Below, piece after piece: positions 1 through 8,542 of a DNA stretch of 64,000 bases. The stretch comes from Muribaculum caecicola (lineage in GTDB: Bacteria; Bacteroidota; Bacteroidia; Bacteroidales; Muribaculaceae). Within the stretch, counting starts at the first letter, position 1. The number at the start of each line of letters is the position of its first letter. Under the pieces are notes generated by a model that was not told where the DNA came from, made no database searches, and worked only from the letters and a program-made list of their open reading frames with translations. The stretch spans positions 1-64,000 of the forward strand of contig SSTG01000001.1 in assembly GCA_004801635.1 (NCBI GenBank), given 5' to 3'. Both the position numbers and the translations under genes were made by a program.

Positions 1-1326
1 TATCCAGATGCCCGTAATGCTCGCGACCAGCTAGACCAGGCCCAGTTCTTCTTCCGTTCGAAAATACGCAACGCTGTCGAGGACGGGGTGCCTCTGGATT
101 CGGCTATTGCCAGCTATGTGCGTGATTATGACGTGCCGGCTCATTGGTTTGAAACTGTTATGGATTCTGCTTCGGTAGCTGCCGATTCGGTTTATAACGA
201 AAAGCTTGACCTTCATATGCACGATTTTGGAAAATATAAGCCCAATGCACGTGTTGTTATATTGGATGCCTGTTTCAACGGTTCGTTCAATAATGACAAG
301 TATATTGCCGGTGCATATCTTTGGGGCGACGGTGACTGTGTGTCTGTAATAGCCAACAGTGTAAATTCGCTACAGGACAAGTTGTGCGACAAATATCTTG
401 GAATGCTTGGCCTTGGAATGCGAGTAGGCAATATGGTAAAGTTTAATCCATATCTTGAATCGCATGTGCTTGGCGACCCAACTTTTGCATTTGTTTCTAA
501 AGACAAAAAAATGTTTGATGTTAACAAAGCACTTCATGCCGAACCTTCTTTCTGGAAAAAGCAGCTAGCATCACAGTATCCGGTTGTTCAGGCATTAGCT
601 TTAGAATTGCTTGCGAAAGCTGATGCCGTTACTCCGGCGCAATTGTTGGAATATTATAAGTCGTCGCCAAATTTCTTGACGCGACTAAGTGCATTTATGC
701 TGTTGACGCAGTGCAAGTCGCCAGAGTTTCTTGAGGTTATCAAGCTTGGCCTGAACGATAGTTATGAGTTGATACGCCGTTTTTCGGCTGTGTATGCCGG
801 TAAAAACGGAAGTCCTGAGTTGATTCCATATATAATTCGTTCTTTTGCCAACAATCAGAAGGGTAGCCGTGTAAATTTTCAGCTGCAGAATGCTATGCCC
901 ATGTTCAGTTATGATGCTCTTATAACGGAACTTGAGAGCCAGCGTCCTTACAAGCATCATTACGATGAGGCAGATATGGTTGCAAACGCCAAGGCGGCTA
1001 TTGCTAACCGTTTCTCTGACAAAAAATATGTGAAAGACCTTGCTCAACTTATGGCATCCGAGCCAGATGCTCGTGAAATACGTGCGTTTATACGCCAAAT
1101 GCGTAATAACCCGTTGCATCCGGCTATCGACCAACTGGTAAGCTATCTTTATTCATGTCAGGATGAAGAATTCCGTATCAAGCTCATAGAGGCATTTGGA
1201 TGGTTTAACTACTCATACCGTGCTTCGGAAGTGGCTAAACATATGCAGGCTGTTGCCGATGATTCCCGTTTCAGCGACAAGGTTCGCAACGAAGCCCGTA
1301 AAACTATGGCTCGCTTGAGCTTTTAA
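1..1326 (+). CDS. Gingipain-fold (peptidase C25-like) protein with C-terminal HEAT-like repeats, 5' truncated
   Basis: The reading frame is open from base 1, so the gene begins outside the window; a GTG at 88 is only an internal codon. The first ~160 visible residues look like the end of a C25/gingipain caspase-like fold. They show a beta strand ending in LDACFNGSF (candidate catalytic Cys codon at 271-273), a GAYLWGDGDCVSVIANS segment, and a closing LGDPTFAF motif typical of C25 proteins. The catalytic His would lie upstream and cannot be seen. The remaining ~250 residues are alpha-helical with HEAT-like periodicity, rich in paired helices and Arg/Asp. Members of this architecture in Bacteroidales are normally exported; that is inference here because the N-terminus is missing. 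A hairpin terminator follows at 1395. The substrate is unknown. Confidence 0.7.
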   Translation, partial: YPDARNARDQLDQAQFFFRSKIRNAVEDGVPLDSAIASYVRDYDVPAHWFETVMDSASVAADSVYNEKLDLHMHDFGKYKPNARVVILDACFNGSFNNDKYIAGAYLWGDGDCVSVIANSVNSLQDKLCDKYLGMLGLGMRVGNMVKFNPYLESHVLGDPTFAFVSKDKKMFDVNKALHAEPSFWKKQLASQYPVVQALALELLAKADAVTPAQLLEYYKSSPNFLTRLSAFMLLTQCKSPEFLEVIKLGLNDSYELIRRFSAVYAGKNGSPELIPYIIRSFANNQKGSRVNFQLQNAMPMFSYDALITELESQRPYKHHYDEADMVANAKAAIANRFSDKKYVKDLAQLMASEPDAREIRAFIRQMRNNPLHPAIDQLVSYLYSCQDEEFRIKLIEAFGWFNYSYRASEVAKHMQAVADDSRFSDKVRNEARKTMARLSF

Positions 1327-1394
1327 TGAATATTGGGTGGTGATGTTGCAACCTAAAACGAACCTAGTATAAGTTTTATTTATAGAATATACGT

Positions 1395-1427
1395 AACCTC
1401 GCATTGGATTTTCCAAAGCGAGGTTTT
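1395..1427 (+). terminator. Intrinsic terminator after the C25-like gene
   Basis: Perfect 8-bp stem (AACCTCGC at 1395-1402 pairing with GCGAGGTT at 1418-1425), 15-nt loop, ending in a short T run. It lies about 70 bp after the stop codon of the upstream gene. The rest of the 1327-1665 gap holds only this and the hairpin at 1598; no gene is supported there. Confidence 0.75.
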
Positions 1428-1597
1428 AATATGTATGGTCTATGCCGATATGAAGCTTAAGCTAGGCTGAAATATAGGCCGTGTGAGTGTGACCATGATG
1501 TGTATTGCGCTTGTGTAGCCTGGCGTTTTACATGCAACCGTACCATCCATGTTTCTTGGTCGGAATTCCACTTAAAAATGAAATGACGACTGTATTA

Positions 1598-1644
1598 AAC
1601 CACAAACCTCCGTCGCTACATTCAGCCGACGGAGGTTTGTGGTT
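1598..1644. terminator. Long hairpin between convergent genes
   Basis: Perfect 18-bp inverted repeat (arms 1598-1615 and 1627-1644, 11-nt loop), 21 bp past the stop of the minus-strand TPR gene. Neither side has a strong T run. It probably ends the TPR transcript and may act in both directions. Confidence 0.65.
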
Positions 1645-1665
1645 GTTGTTAGATAGAGATTTTAT

Positions 1666-3279
1666 TTATTTCATCTTGTCAATGTAGTCGCGGAGCGCCT
1701 GATTGGTGGGGTCAAGCTCGTAAACTTTTTCGTAGTATATCTTGGCGTTGGGTATGTCGCGCTGAGAAATGTAGAAAGAGGCAATCATTGAGTAGGCTTC
1801 TTTGTAGTCTTCAACGCGTTTTTCTTTGTTTGCCGGGTCTGAATCGAGAAGTTCTAGAGCCTTGTTGTAGGTGTCTACCATTTCCTGCGACGGCTGGTTG
1901 TCGTATTTAACCAGGTACATACGTGCTTTGTTGCGCACGGGAATCGGGTTGGTGGGCACTGTTGCGATAACTCTGTCGATGGTTACAAGGGCTGAGTCCA
2001 TGGCATCGTTCTTTTTCTGGCTTCCGGGTTCGGATGTTGCGGCAACGTTCTGGTAACGCTGCGACAGGGTTACGATGTCGTTTATGTTTGAACCGTCTTT
2101 TTCTACGAATGTACGGAATATTTCAAGCGATTTGTCGTAGTTTTTAATAGAGTTATATGCAGAGCTTAGAGCTTTATATAGATCGGTTTTTTCAGGATTG
2201 ACTTCAATAGCTTTTTCAAATTGGATTATTGCCAGGGAGTCGTTGCCAAGTTCTTGAAGTACTTCGGCATATTTAGAATAGTCGTTTGACGAGAATTTAG
2301 CTTTTGGGTCATTCAGGGCGAAGAATGTCTGTGCAGCCTTTTCTGCTTCCGGATATTTTTCCATATCAACCAGATTTAGGAATTCTATGCGGCGCAGCTG
2401 GAAGTTGTTTGGGTCGCTTGTCAGTATTTTTTGAGCAAGGCTCAGACTTTTGTCGTAATGCTTTCCGTAATATAGCAGAACTGAATAGCGTACTTCGTCT
2501 GATTTAAAGTGGTTTGGATTGTTGATGTAGTCGCCATAGGCTTGTGCTGCCTTTGCCCACTGGTCGTTCTGATAGTATTTTTCGGCAAGTTCGCGCTGGC
2601 CAAGTGCCGAAGTGGGGTTTACAGCCAGAAGTTCTTCCAGTTTTGTGATTGCACTTGCCGGATTCACGTTAAATATAACGTTGGCATATTTTACGTATGC
2701 CTCAGGCATTGTTTTCGAGTAAAGTATTGCATTGTCGTAATTGGCGTTTACCTCGCCCCAATCCTTGTTTAGGGCGGCGCGATCGCCTCGGAGCATGAAT
2801 ATGTCGGGGTTCTTAGAGTTTGCCTTGTATGCCTGTGTGTCGTATTTGTCGATGATTTCGGCATATTTAACCGGATCGGCGTTGAAATAAGCGCGGCCTA
2901 TTGCGGTTAGTACGGATGCATCTTTTTTGTTTATTTTTTTAGCTTCGTCAAAAAGCGACTGAGCCTCTTTGGCATCGCCTTGCATTAGGGCAAGTTCGCC
3001 TAAGCCAACTTTATTGAGGGCTGAGTTCGGGTTGGAGGCAAGGCCTTTGTCGAAATCAGATTTTGCTGTTGCATAATCTTTTTCGTGAAGGGCAATTGCG
3101 CCAAGATAGTAGTAGGCTGTGGCTTTGTCGGTCGACGGGTCGTTGAGGTTTCTTTCAAGAAGTTCCTGGGCGTTTTCATACTGTCCGGCCTTGAAATACT
3201 CGACACCGTCTTTGTAGCCTTGTGCAGACGCTGTCAACGTAGCTGCCAAGCATAGAGAAAGAAGAAATTTGAGTTTCAT
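1666..3279 (-). CDS. Secreted tetratricopeptide-repeat protein
   Basis: A 537-aa protein with a clear Sec signal peptide (Lys-rich start, hydrophobic core, cleavage after ...TASAQG). A run of TPR motifs fills nearly the whole mature part, for example the AYYYLGAIALHEKDYATAKSDFDKGL and DLYKALSSAYNSIKNYDKSLEIF-type helices. No catalytic domain is visible; TPR arrays act as protein-binding scaffolds, here in the periplasm. It lies downstream of a PstS-like lipoprotein gene and a small membrane protein on the same strand. In related genomes, as I recall, this trio often sits beside exbB-exbD-tonB, so a role in energised envelope transport is a reasonable guess. A hairpin and a TATCTTTG element lie in the 152-bp gap upstream, so it may also be transcribed separately. 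Confidence 0.85.
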   Translation of the reverse strand: MKLKFLLSLCLAATLTASAQGYKDGVEYFKAGQYENAQELLERNLNDPSTDKATAYYYLGAIALHEKDYATAKSDFDKGLASNPNSALNKVGLGELALMQGDAKEAQSLFDEAKKINKKDASVLTAIGRAYFNADPVKYAEIIDKYDTQAYKANSKNPDIFMLRGDRAALNKDWGEVNANYDNAILYSKTMPEAYVKYANVIFNVNPASAITKLEELLAVNPTSALGQRELAEKYYQNDQWAKAAQAYGDYINNPNHFKSDEVRYSVLLYYGKHYDKSLSLAQKILTSDPNNFQLRRIEFLNLVDMEKYPEAEKAAQTFFALNDPKAKFSSNDYSKYAEVLQELGNDSLAIIQFEKAIEVNPEKTDLYKALSSAYNSIKNYDKSLEIFRTFVEKDGSNINDIVTLSQRYQNVAATSEPGSQKKNDAMDSALVTIDRVIATVPTNPIPVRNKARMYLVKYDNQPSQEMVDTYNKALELLDSDPANKEKRVEDYKEAYSMIASFYISQRDIPNAKIYYEKVYELDPTNQALRDYIDKMK

Positions 3280-3362
3280 TTTTCTTTTTTGTTTAATCTG
3301 TTTTGTATGTATATTTTTTATCTTATGTCAAGATATATAGTCACGGTATGTTTAAAAGTGTA

Positions 3363-3370
3363 CAAAGATA
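3363..3370 (-). promoter_or_regulatory. Candidate -7 box (TATCTTTG) for the TPR gene
   Basis: Matches the Bacteroidetes TAnnTTTG -7 consensus on the minus strand, about 84 bp upstream of the TPR start. No good TTTG -33 element is seen at 19-21 bp, so the call is tentative. Confidence 0.35.
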
Positions 3371-3405
3371 AGGAATTATCCGATAATAAAACCGGATAAT
3401 TCCTT
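3370..3405 (-). terminator. Hairpin after the PstS-like gene
   Basis: Perfect 13-bp inverted repeat (arms 3370-3382 and 3393-3405, 10-nt loop), 27 bp past the stop of the PstS-like gene. No strong T run follows. It may attenuate read-through into the TPR gene. Confidence 0.55.
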
Positions 3406-3431
3406 AATAAATATTATTATAGGGCAATTTG

Positions 3432-4409
3432 CTAATACAAATTCACCATTCTTGGCTGCATTCTGGCCGGGAGTATGCCTGTGCGCTGTATTATTTTTTG
3501 ACCTATAGTTCCTGTTACAAATGAGTAGAACCCATGTCCGAGGCTTCCGTTTACGGCTGTTGTTATCATGAACATAGAACGGGTAAGTGGGTAGGAGCCG
3601 TCGTAAATATAGGCTTGGTACGGTTTAAATGCGCGCAGGTTGTCGTCGCGACGAACTTTAAGCACTTTTACTGATGCGTCAAAATCGGCAACTGTAGTGT
3701 CTTGCTGTTGAAGCGAGCGTATGCGTTCTTCACGCGGAAGGTCGCGAGTGCGCATATCGGCGCTTATCCAGCTAACACCAATTATGCCTATGGCGTTTTT
3801 GCGCATTTGAACTTGTTTGAATACTTCCATATTGGAGTTCTGGGCATATACGTTTGGCCCGAACGGCTGGTTTTTCATTACAGAATCGCGCATGTAGGCA
3901 ATTGTACTCGAGCCTTCCGAGTCGAATACAACTTGTATTTCGCCCATTTTTGAGGGTTCGAGCTCGTCCCAGCGTGTTATGCGGCCGGTGAGAATGTCGG
4001 CAATCTCGCTTACAGACAATATTTCAATTGAATTTTCCGGGTTTACAATCAGTGCTATGGCATCAACGGCAATACGGTTTGACCTCGGATTCTTTTTTTG
4101 CCCTTTTAGATAGTCTGTTTCTTTTTGAGTTAGTTCGCGAGCTACAACTATAGTTTTTGTGCGCAGGTCGAGCAATGAGTCGAAACAGGCCTTTTCGCTG
4201 GTGTAATAAGGTATTATACTGGCATTGCCGCGAGTGTTGTATTCGAACACGTCGATTTCCTGATTCATTATGTTTTCAAACGACGCGTCGCACGCTATTG
4301 TGGCTATGCCCGACGTACTTGTGTTTGTCGGTGCTTTGCGGCACGATGTCAGCCCAGGAAGCATTGCTGCCAGGGCTAACAAGGTAAGGGTAATTTTACT
4401 GTGTTTCAC
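3432..4409 (-). CDS. PstS-like phosphate-binding family lipoprotein
   Basis: A 325-aa protein with a lipoprotein signal peptide (lipobox LTSC, Cys at residue 23), so the mature protein is lipid-anchored. The body resembles the PstS/SphX periplasmic binding family: an early ITxxCDxSFENIM-like segment, the NPENSIEILSVSEIADILTGRITRWDEL segment (the hallmark 'I..IFxGKIxxWxdL' region), and GSSTIAYMRDSV, which corresponds to the phosphate-contacting GSGT helix. Here the motif reads EGSST, so substrate specificity is uncertain. No PstA/B/C permease genes are nearby; instead it lies between an 81-aa membrane protein and a secreted TPR protein. A structural or sensing role in the TonB energising machinery fits the recalled context in other Bacteroidales better than classical phosphate import. 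Confidence 0.75.
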   Translation of the reverse strand: MKHSKITLTLLALAAMLPGLTSCRKAPTNTSTSGIATIACDASFENIMNQEIDVFEYNTRGNASIIPYYTSEKACFDSLLDLRTKTIVVARELTQKETDYLKGQKKNPRSNRIAVDAIALIVNPENSIEILSVSEIADILTGRITRWDELEPSKMGEIQVVFDSEGSSTIAYMRDSVMKNQPFGPNVYAQNSNMEVFKQVQMRKNAIGIIGVSWISADMRTRDLPREERIRSLQQQDTTVADFDASVKVLKVRRDDNLRAFKPYQAYIYDGSYPLTRSMFMITTAVNGSLGHGFYSFVTGTIGQKIIQRTGILPARMQPRMVNLY

Positions 4410-4440
4410 TTTCTGTTATGTTCGTTATGGTATAACCTTT

Positions 4441-4686
4441 TTATTCGTAATCGCCAATATTTCGGTCTAGTCCGGAAAATTGTCGGTATCCGCGCCATAT
4501 CCCGTACACTATAAGGAGTATTCCGGCTACCCAGCGAAGCCATGCCCAGGGGCCGGTTTCCCAGCCGAAGAATCCGATAAGGAATAGTGTGCCCATTCCT
4601 ATGTATACCAGAATCATGAATATTCCAAAAATGGTGCGAGCCGGCGATACCGGATTGCGTTTCTTATTGTTACCTTCGTTACTCAT
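4441..4686 (-). CDS. Small two-TM inner-membrane protein
   Basis: An 81-aa protein with a polar Lys/Asn-rich N-terminus, two hydrophobic helices (about residues 18-41 and 49-64) and a charged C-terminus. The gap to the PstS-like gene downstream is 31 bp, so the two are probably co-transcribed. I recall small proteins of this kind beside PstS-like/TPR genes in other Bacteroidales, but no function is known to me. The two-helix hairpin topology would suit an accessory subunit of an ExbB/ExbD-like or transport complex; that is inference. Confidence 0.7.
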   Translation of the reverse strand: MSNEGNNKKRNPVSPARTIFGIFMILVYIGMGTLFLIGFFGWETGPWAWLRWVAGILLIVYGIWRGYRQFSGLDRNIGDYE

Positions 4687-4800
4687 AATAAAAAAGTTTT
4701 TATATTAGCGTTATTTGTGGTAGCATAATGATTGCCATATACTACGTATGTAATTTTAACATGTTAAAGTATCAATTGTTCGTAAATTTTGCATTAATTT

Positions 4801-5283
4801 TTAATAAGTTAGAGGTGTTGCTTTGGGGGGATAAAAAGATATTGGCAGAGTATACCATACGTTTACCTTTTTCCCTCGTATTCGTCCCGGAATAAAGTCG
4901 GGTAAAGATTTTATTACGCGTATAGCTTCATTGTCAATGTCTGTACTTAAGCCTCTTGCTATTTTAACTTCTCTGATTTTTCCTGTATCTGTTACTACAA
5001 ATTGGATAATAACATGACCTTGTATGCCATCTTCTATTGCTGAAAGAGGATATTTTATGCTATTATTAATGTATGATGATAATGCACTGCTCCCTTGGGG
5101 AAATCTAGGCATTTGTTCTGCTGCTGTGTATATCTTACTGTCGGTATTAGTGGTTTTTTGATACGTATTTGGAATTTCAGTAGAATCTGATTTAGAATAT
5201 TCAACGGTTGCAGTATATGCATTAATATTTGTATAAACAATTGTGCATATGCTCACAAAGAATATTTTTAATAAACTAGACAT
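4801..5283 (-). CDS. Short TonB C-terminal-domain protein
   Basis: A 160-aa protein. Residues ~1-22 are hydrophobic and could be a signal peptide or membrane anchor. The last ~95 residues are a complete TonB C-terminal domain, very close to that of the full TonB encoded at 22538-23392; both carry EQMPxFPxG, IKYP, IQGxVxxQFVV and the SLPDFIPG-VNVWYTLP ending. It lacks the Pro/Glu-rich periplasm-spanning linker (only ~40 residues separate anchor and domain) and has no adjacent ExbB/ExbD. It could borrow the exb complex encoded at 24-26 kb, or act as a non-energised periplasmic binding module. Base composition looks more AT-rich than its neighbours. The 114-bp gap to the 81-aa gene downstream makes co-transcription uncertain. 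Confidence 0.8.
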   Translation of the reverse strand: MSSLLKIFFVSICTIVYTNINAYTATVEYSKSDSTEIPNTYQKTTNTDSKIYTAAEQMPRFPQGSSALSSYINNSIKYPLSAIEDGIQGHVIIQFVVTDTGKIREVKIARGLSTDIDNEAIRVIKSLPDFIPGRIRGKKVNVWYTLPISFYPPKATPLTY

Positions 5284-5391
5284 GGTGTAAATATGGTAGA
5301 ATGTTTTTGTAATAATGACAAATATACTACAAATATTTTTAACAATTGCTGTTTTGGCTTTTTGATGGATTGGCTTTTACTAGAAAAGTAT

Positions 5392-5399
5392 TAAATTTG
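5392..5399 (+). promoter_or_regulatory. Candidate -7 box (TAAATTTG) for rarA
   Basis: Exact TAnnTTTG match 19 bp upstream of the rarA ATG. A weak TTGG at 5370-5373 gives an 18-bp spacer. It predicts a leader of about 14 nt. Confidence 0.45.
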
Positions 5400-5418
5400 A
5401 TTATTAAAAGAAATAAGC

Positions 5419-6708
5419 ATGCAGATAAATCCGCCGCTGGCCGAACGTTTGAGGCCTAAATCGCTTGACGATTATATTGGACAGGAACACCTTGTAGGGC
5501 CAGGTTCCGTGCTGAGGTCCATGATAGAGACTGGCCATGTAGCTTCGTTTATACTTTGGGGCCCCCCCGGAGTGGGTAAGACCACGCTGGCCAGTATTAT
5601 AGCCAAAACGACAAACAGTCCTTTCTATACTCTTAGTGCCGTAAGTGCCGGGGTTAAAGATGTGCGTGAGGTGCTGGAAAAATGTAAAACAGACAGCCGT
5701 AGCATGTTTTCGCAAGGCAGGCCCATATTGTTTATTGATGAAATACATCGTTTCAGCAAATCGCAGCAAGACAGTCTGCTTGGTGCTGTGGAAAACGGCA
5801 CAGTAACGCTTATCGGTGCCACCACAGAGAATCCGTCATTCGAAGTGATAAGGCCTTTGTTGTCACGTGCGCAGGTGTATGTGCTGAATTCGTTGGGCGA
5901 GGAGCAGTTGCAGAAATTGCTTGAAAGAGCGCTTTCAACCGACGAGGTGCTTAAGAAGCGGAAGGTTGAGATTGAGAGTACTACCGCCTTGTTCCGGTTT
6001 GCCGGAGGAGATGCGCGAAAACTGTTGAATATACTGGATTTGCTTGAGCAGTCCACGCGTCAGGACAAGCCTATTGTAATTAACGACGCAACGGTTACAA
6101 ACCATCTACAGCAAAATCCGTCGGCTTACGATAAGAACGGGGAAATGCATTACGACATTATTTCCGCTTTTATAAAAAGTATACGCGGTAGCGATCCTGA
6201 CGCCGCTGTCTACTGGCTTGCCCGTATGATAGCCGGAGGTGAGGAGCCGGAGTTTATTGCCAGGCGAATGGCAATACTTGCTTCGGAGGATATAGGGCTG
6301 GCTAACCCGAATGCGCTACTGTTGGCAAATGCCACATTCGACATGATTCATAAAATCGGTTGGCCGGAGGGCCGCATAGCCCTTTCTGAATGTGCCATAT
6401 ATCTAGCTAATTCTGCCAAAAGCAACACGGCGTATAAGGCTATTAATGCCGCCTTGGATTTTGTGGACACAACCGGAAACCTGCCGGTGCCGCTACATTT
6501 GCGAAATGCGCCCACTAAACTTATGAAACAGCTTGACTACGGCAAAAATTATCTGTATGCGCATGATTATCCGGGCAACTTTGTCCGGCAACAGTTCCTT
6601 CCTGACGGTATTCAAGGTACGCGCTTCTGGCATCCGGGGAATAATGCTTCAGAAGCTAAGATGATGCAGCTGTATAATTTACGGTGGGGTGATGACGGAA
6701 ATGAATAA
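5419..6708 (+). CDS. rarA: Replication-associated recombination protein A (AAA+ ATPase)
   Basis: A 429-aa member of the MgsA/RarA/WRNIP1 family, at the usual full length. The N-terminal AAA+ domain shows Walker A GPPGVGKT (residues 48-55) and Walker B ILFIDEIH (103-110), then the sensor region LIGATTENPSFEV. The C-terminal half carries the conserved family block beginning MHYDIISAFIKSIRGSDPDAA and the LANSAKSNTAYKA segment that belongs to the tetramerisation domain. RarA acts at stalled replication forks in the cytoplasm and interacts with single-strand binding protein. It is transcribed alone: upstream genes are divergent, and 145 bp separate it from the next gene. Confidence 0.95.
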   Translation: MQINPPLAERLRPKSLDDYIGQEHLVGPGSVLRSMIETGHVASFILWGPPGVGKTTLASIIAKTTNSPFYTLSAVSAGVKDVREVLEKCKTDSRSMFSQGRPILFIDEIHRFSKSQQDSLLGAVENGTVTLIGATTENPSFEVIRPLLSRAQVYVLNSLGEEQLQKLLERALSTDEVLKKRKVEIESTTALFRFAGGDARKLLNILDLLEQSTRQDKPIVINDATVTNHLQQNPSAYDKNGEMHYDIISAFIKSIRGSDPDAAVYWLARMIAGGEEPEFIARRMAILASEDIGLANPNALLLANATFDMIHKIGWPEGRIALSECAIYLANSAKSNTAYKAINAALDFVDTTGNLPVPLHLRNAPTKLMKQLDYGKNYLYAHDYPGNFVRQQFLPDGIQGTRFWHPGNNASEAKMMQLYNLRWGDDGNE

Positions 6709-6853
6709 TTATATGCCGATAGTTAACATTAGTTAATGTCGTTTTTTATTGTCACAAATTTCATGTTTATCCGTCAGTAATGTGTAATTAGCAATAAAAC
6801 AATTTCTTCTGCACGATAACACGATTGGCTTCCGGTTTTCCGGAAGCCCGTGC

Positions 6854-7372
6854 ATGAGATTCCTGGCAATGGGTGAAGACCGGTTTTTGAGTATAATTCT
6901 TGATTTGAGCGACACAATGTATGCCGTAGCGCTTGCCATTACGCAGGTGCCTGACGATGCTCGCGATGCTGTTCAGGAATCTGTGTCCCGTCTTTGGGCT
7001 TCACGCCGCCATTTAGACCATGTTTCAAATGTTGAGGGGTATTGTGTGCGAATTACGCAGAATGTGGCGATAGATATTGTGCGGCACAGGAATGGTGCTG
7101 TAGGACTGGGGCCGGTTGCCGAACAGATGCATGCCGATACTTCGCCAGGACCGCATGTGCGAATGGAAATTGACGAGGAATATGCCAAAATGCAGAAATG
7201 TATGGCTATGTTGCCCGAAAATTACCGGCAGGCACTTATGCTTAGAGCCGAATGTAATTATACTTTTGAGCAGATTGCCGAAGTGCTGGAAGTTACCGAG
7301 GACAATGCAAGGCAGTTGTTAAGCCGTGCCCGTAAAAAATTAAAAGAAATATATTTAACCTACAATATATGA
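6854..7372 (+). CDS. ECF-type RNA polymerase sigma factor
   Basis: A 172-aa protein with sigma-70 region 2 (about residues 5-75: DAxDAVQESVSRLWASRRHLDHVSN and the -10 recognition helix with NVAIDIVRH) and region 4 (about 110-165: LPENYRQALMLR...YTFEQIAEVLEVTEDNARQLLSRARKKLKE, a helix-turn-helix that reads the -35 element). The length fits the extracytoplasmic-function group. The ATG at 6854 is followed by another at 6869; the first is kept because both are in frame and no clear ribosome site decides. The stop overlaps the next start (ATGA), the usual coupling of an ECF sigma factor to its membrane anti-sigma. The regulon and signal are unknown; autoregulation is likely but not visible. Confidence 0.92.
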   Translation: MRFLAMGEDRFLSIILDLSDTMYAVALAITQVPDDARDAVQESVSRLWASRRHLDHVSNVEGYCVRITQNVAIDIVRHRNGAVGLGPVAEQMHADTSPGPHVRMEIDEEYAKMQKCMAMLPENYRQALMLRAECNYTFEQIAEVLEVTEDNARQLLSRARKKLKEIYLTYNI

Positions 7373-7932
7373 CCGAATTCAACTACTGTGAAAAGGAGAA
7401 GCTACGCACGTTGCTGAACCGTTTTTATAGCGGCAACACTACGTTGGCTGAAGAAAAGCATCTACTGGAATTGCTTGATGCCGACAGTTGCAGTGATGAT
7501 TTTAAGTCAGACCGCGACATTATATCAATGCTTGCAATTGGCGGCAGAATGCCTTGCGGTTTTCGCGACGATATTATAAAGGATGTCAGGCATATGGCAA
7601 GAAGGAGCCGTTTTAAACGAATATTTGTCGCAACAATGTCGGTAGCCGCATCAATAGCCATTGTGGCCGTTTCGTGGAGTTATGCGGTGCGTACATCTGA
7701 AAGACCGCGAATAAACCGGCCATCAACTCCTGAAAATGCAATTTTACAGGCTCGTCAGGCGCTGATGTCAATATCGAGGGAACTAAATGATGTTGAAATA
7801 CTTATGCCGGAGCATGAGGAACTTCTTAACCGTATGGTTGTAAATAACGAGGTTGAAATGGATGAGTTTATGATTGAGGTAAATGACTCTTGCATGAGCG
7901 GCTCTGGAGCGTTGCCTATTGAGAAAGATTAG
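7369..7932 (+). CDS. Single-pass membrane protein, probable anti-sigma factor
   Basis: A 187-aa protein that starts inside the stop of the sigma gene (4-bp overlap). The N-terminal ~80 residues are cytoplasmic and helical, including EEKHLLELLDAD, where anti-sigma domains normally bind sigma. One membrane helix follows at about residues 85-106 (IFVATMSVAASIAIVAVSWSY is the core). The remaining ~80 periplasmic residues are acidic. There is no recognisable ZAS zinc motif (HxxxCxxC), so this is a non-canonical anti-sigma, assigned from topology and position only. Two-gene coupling implies the sigma is held at the membrane until an envelope signal releases it. Similar small proteins precede DUF4252 genes in other Bacteroidetes. 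Confidence 0.6.
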   Translation: MTEFNYCEKEKLRTLLNRFYSGNTTLAEEKHLLELLDADSCSDDFKSDRDIISMLAIGGRMPCGFRDDIIKDVRHMARRSRFKRIFVATMSVAASIAIVAVSWSYAVRTSERPRINRPSTPENAILQARQALMSISRELNDVEILMPEHEELLNRMVVNNEVEMDEFMIEVNDSCMSGSGALPIEKD

Positions 7933-7965
7933 CCGTTTGTGTCGAATAAAAATAATTGAGCCGTT

Positions 7966-8472
7966 ATGATGTCGAAATGCTGCAGGTTTTTTTTGTTGTT
8001 AATATTGCCGTTGTCTGCTATTACTACGGCATTTGCCCAAAACCGTTTGTTTAGCCAGTTATCATTGTCTGACGATGTCAATTATGTTTACATATCAAAA
8101 GAAATGATGTCGGGCGTACGGCCTTTGGGTGATTCTGGAGAGCTTTCTGCTTTTTTTGATGTTATGTCGGGGTTGGAAAGCATAGAAATTCTAACAATTG
8201 AGAATTTAAGCCTGCAAAGCAAGGCTTTGCGGAAACTACCCAAATGTGTTGATGGCTTGGTTTGTCTTGTGGAAACCGCGAGTGATATCGACAATGATAT
8301 TATAAAGATGTATATGGTGCCCAATCCAGATGGAATGGCAGGAAGTTTCCTGATGCTTAAGCAGACTGGTGTGAATGCCAGTAGTCAAGTTGGCCAGAAT
8401 TCGGTGCTGACGGCAATATTGCTTACTGGTAATATTGATGCCGATAAATTGAAAAGTTTGACCCGGCAATAA
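7966..8472 (+). CDS. Secreted DUF4252-like protein
   Basis: A 168-aa protein with a Sec signal peptide (cleavage near TTAFAQN, residue ~25). The mature sequence matches the DUF4252 pattern: a VNYVYISKEMM strand-helix, then a GLESIEILTIENLSL core and a C-terminal ILLTGNIDADKLKSL segment. The Bacteroidetes family is of unknown function and is typically encoded directly downstream of ECF sigma/anti-sigma pairs, as here (33 bp downstream). It may be the output or a periplasmic sensor of that regulatory unit; this is inference. The gene ends in a very long hairpin shared with the convergent phosphosugar mutase gene. ATG 7966 and ATG 7969 are both possible starts. Confidence 0.7.
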   Translation: MMSKCCRFFLLLILPLSAITTAFAQNRLFSQLSLSDDVNYVYISKEMMSGVRPLGDSGELSAFFDVMSGLESIEILTIENLSLQSKALRKLPKCVDGLVCLVETASDIDNDIIKMYMVPNPDGMAGSFLMLKQTGVNASSQVGQNSVLTAILLTGNIDADKLKSLTRQ

Positions 8473-8477
8473 ATTTA

Positions 8478-8536
8478 ATTGTATAGACAAAGGGCATAGC
8501 GTCGAATTTCGACGCTATGCCCTTTGTCTATACAAT
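8478..8536. terminator. 29-bp palindromic terminator between convergent genes
   Basis: Arms 8478-8506 and 8508-8536 are perfect reverse complements over 29 nt, leaving a practical loop of about 5 nt. It starts 6 bp after the stop of the DUF4252 gene and ends 7 bp before the stop of the opposing mutase gene, so it can serve both strands. No U tract follows on either side. Confidence 0.8.
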
Positions 8537-8542
8537 ATTGTA

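Noticed and set aside
3432..4409. Classical phosphate ABC transporter
   Set aside because: No pstC/A/B or phoU nearby, and the phosphate motif is altered; kept only as PstS-like.
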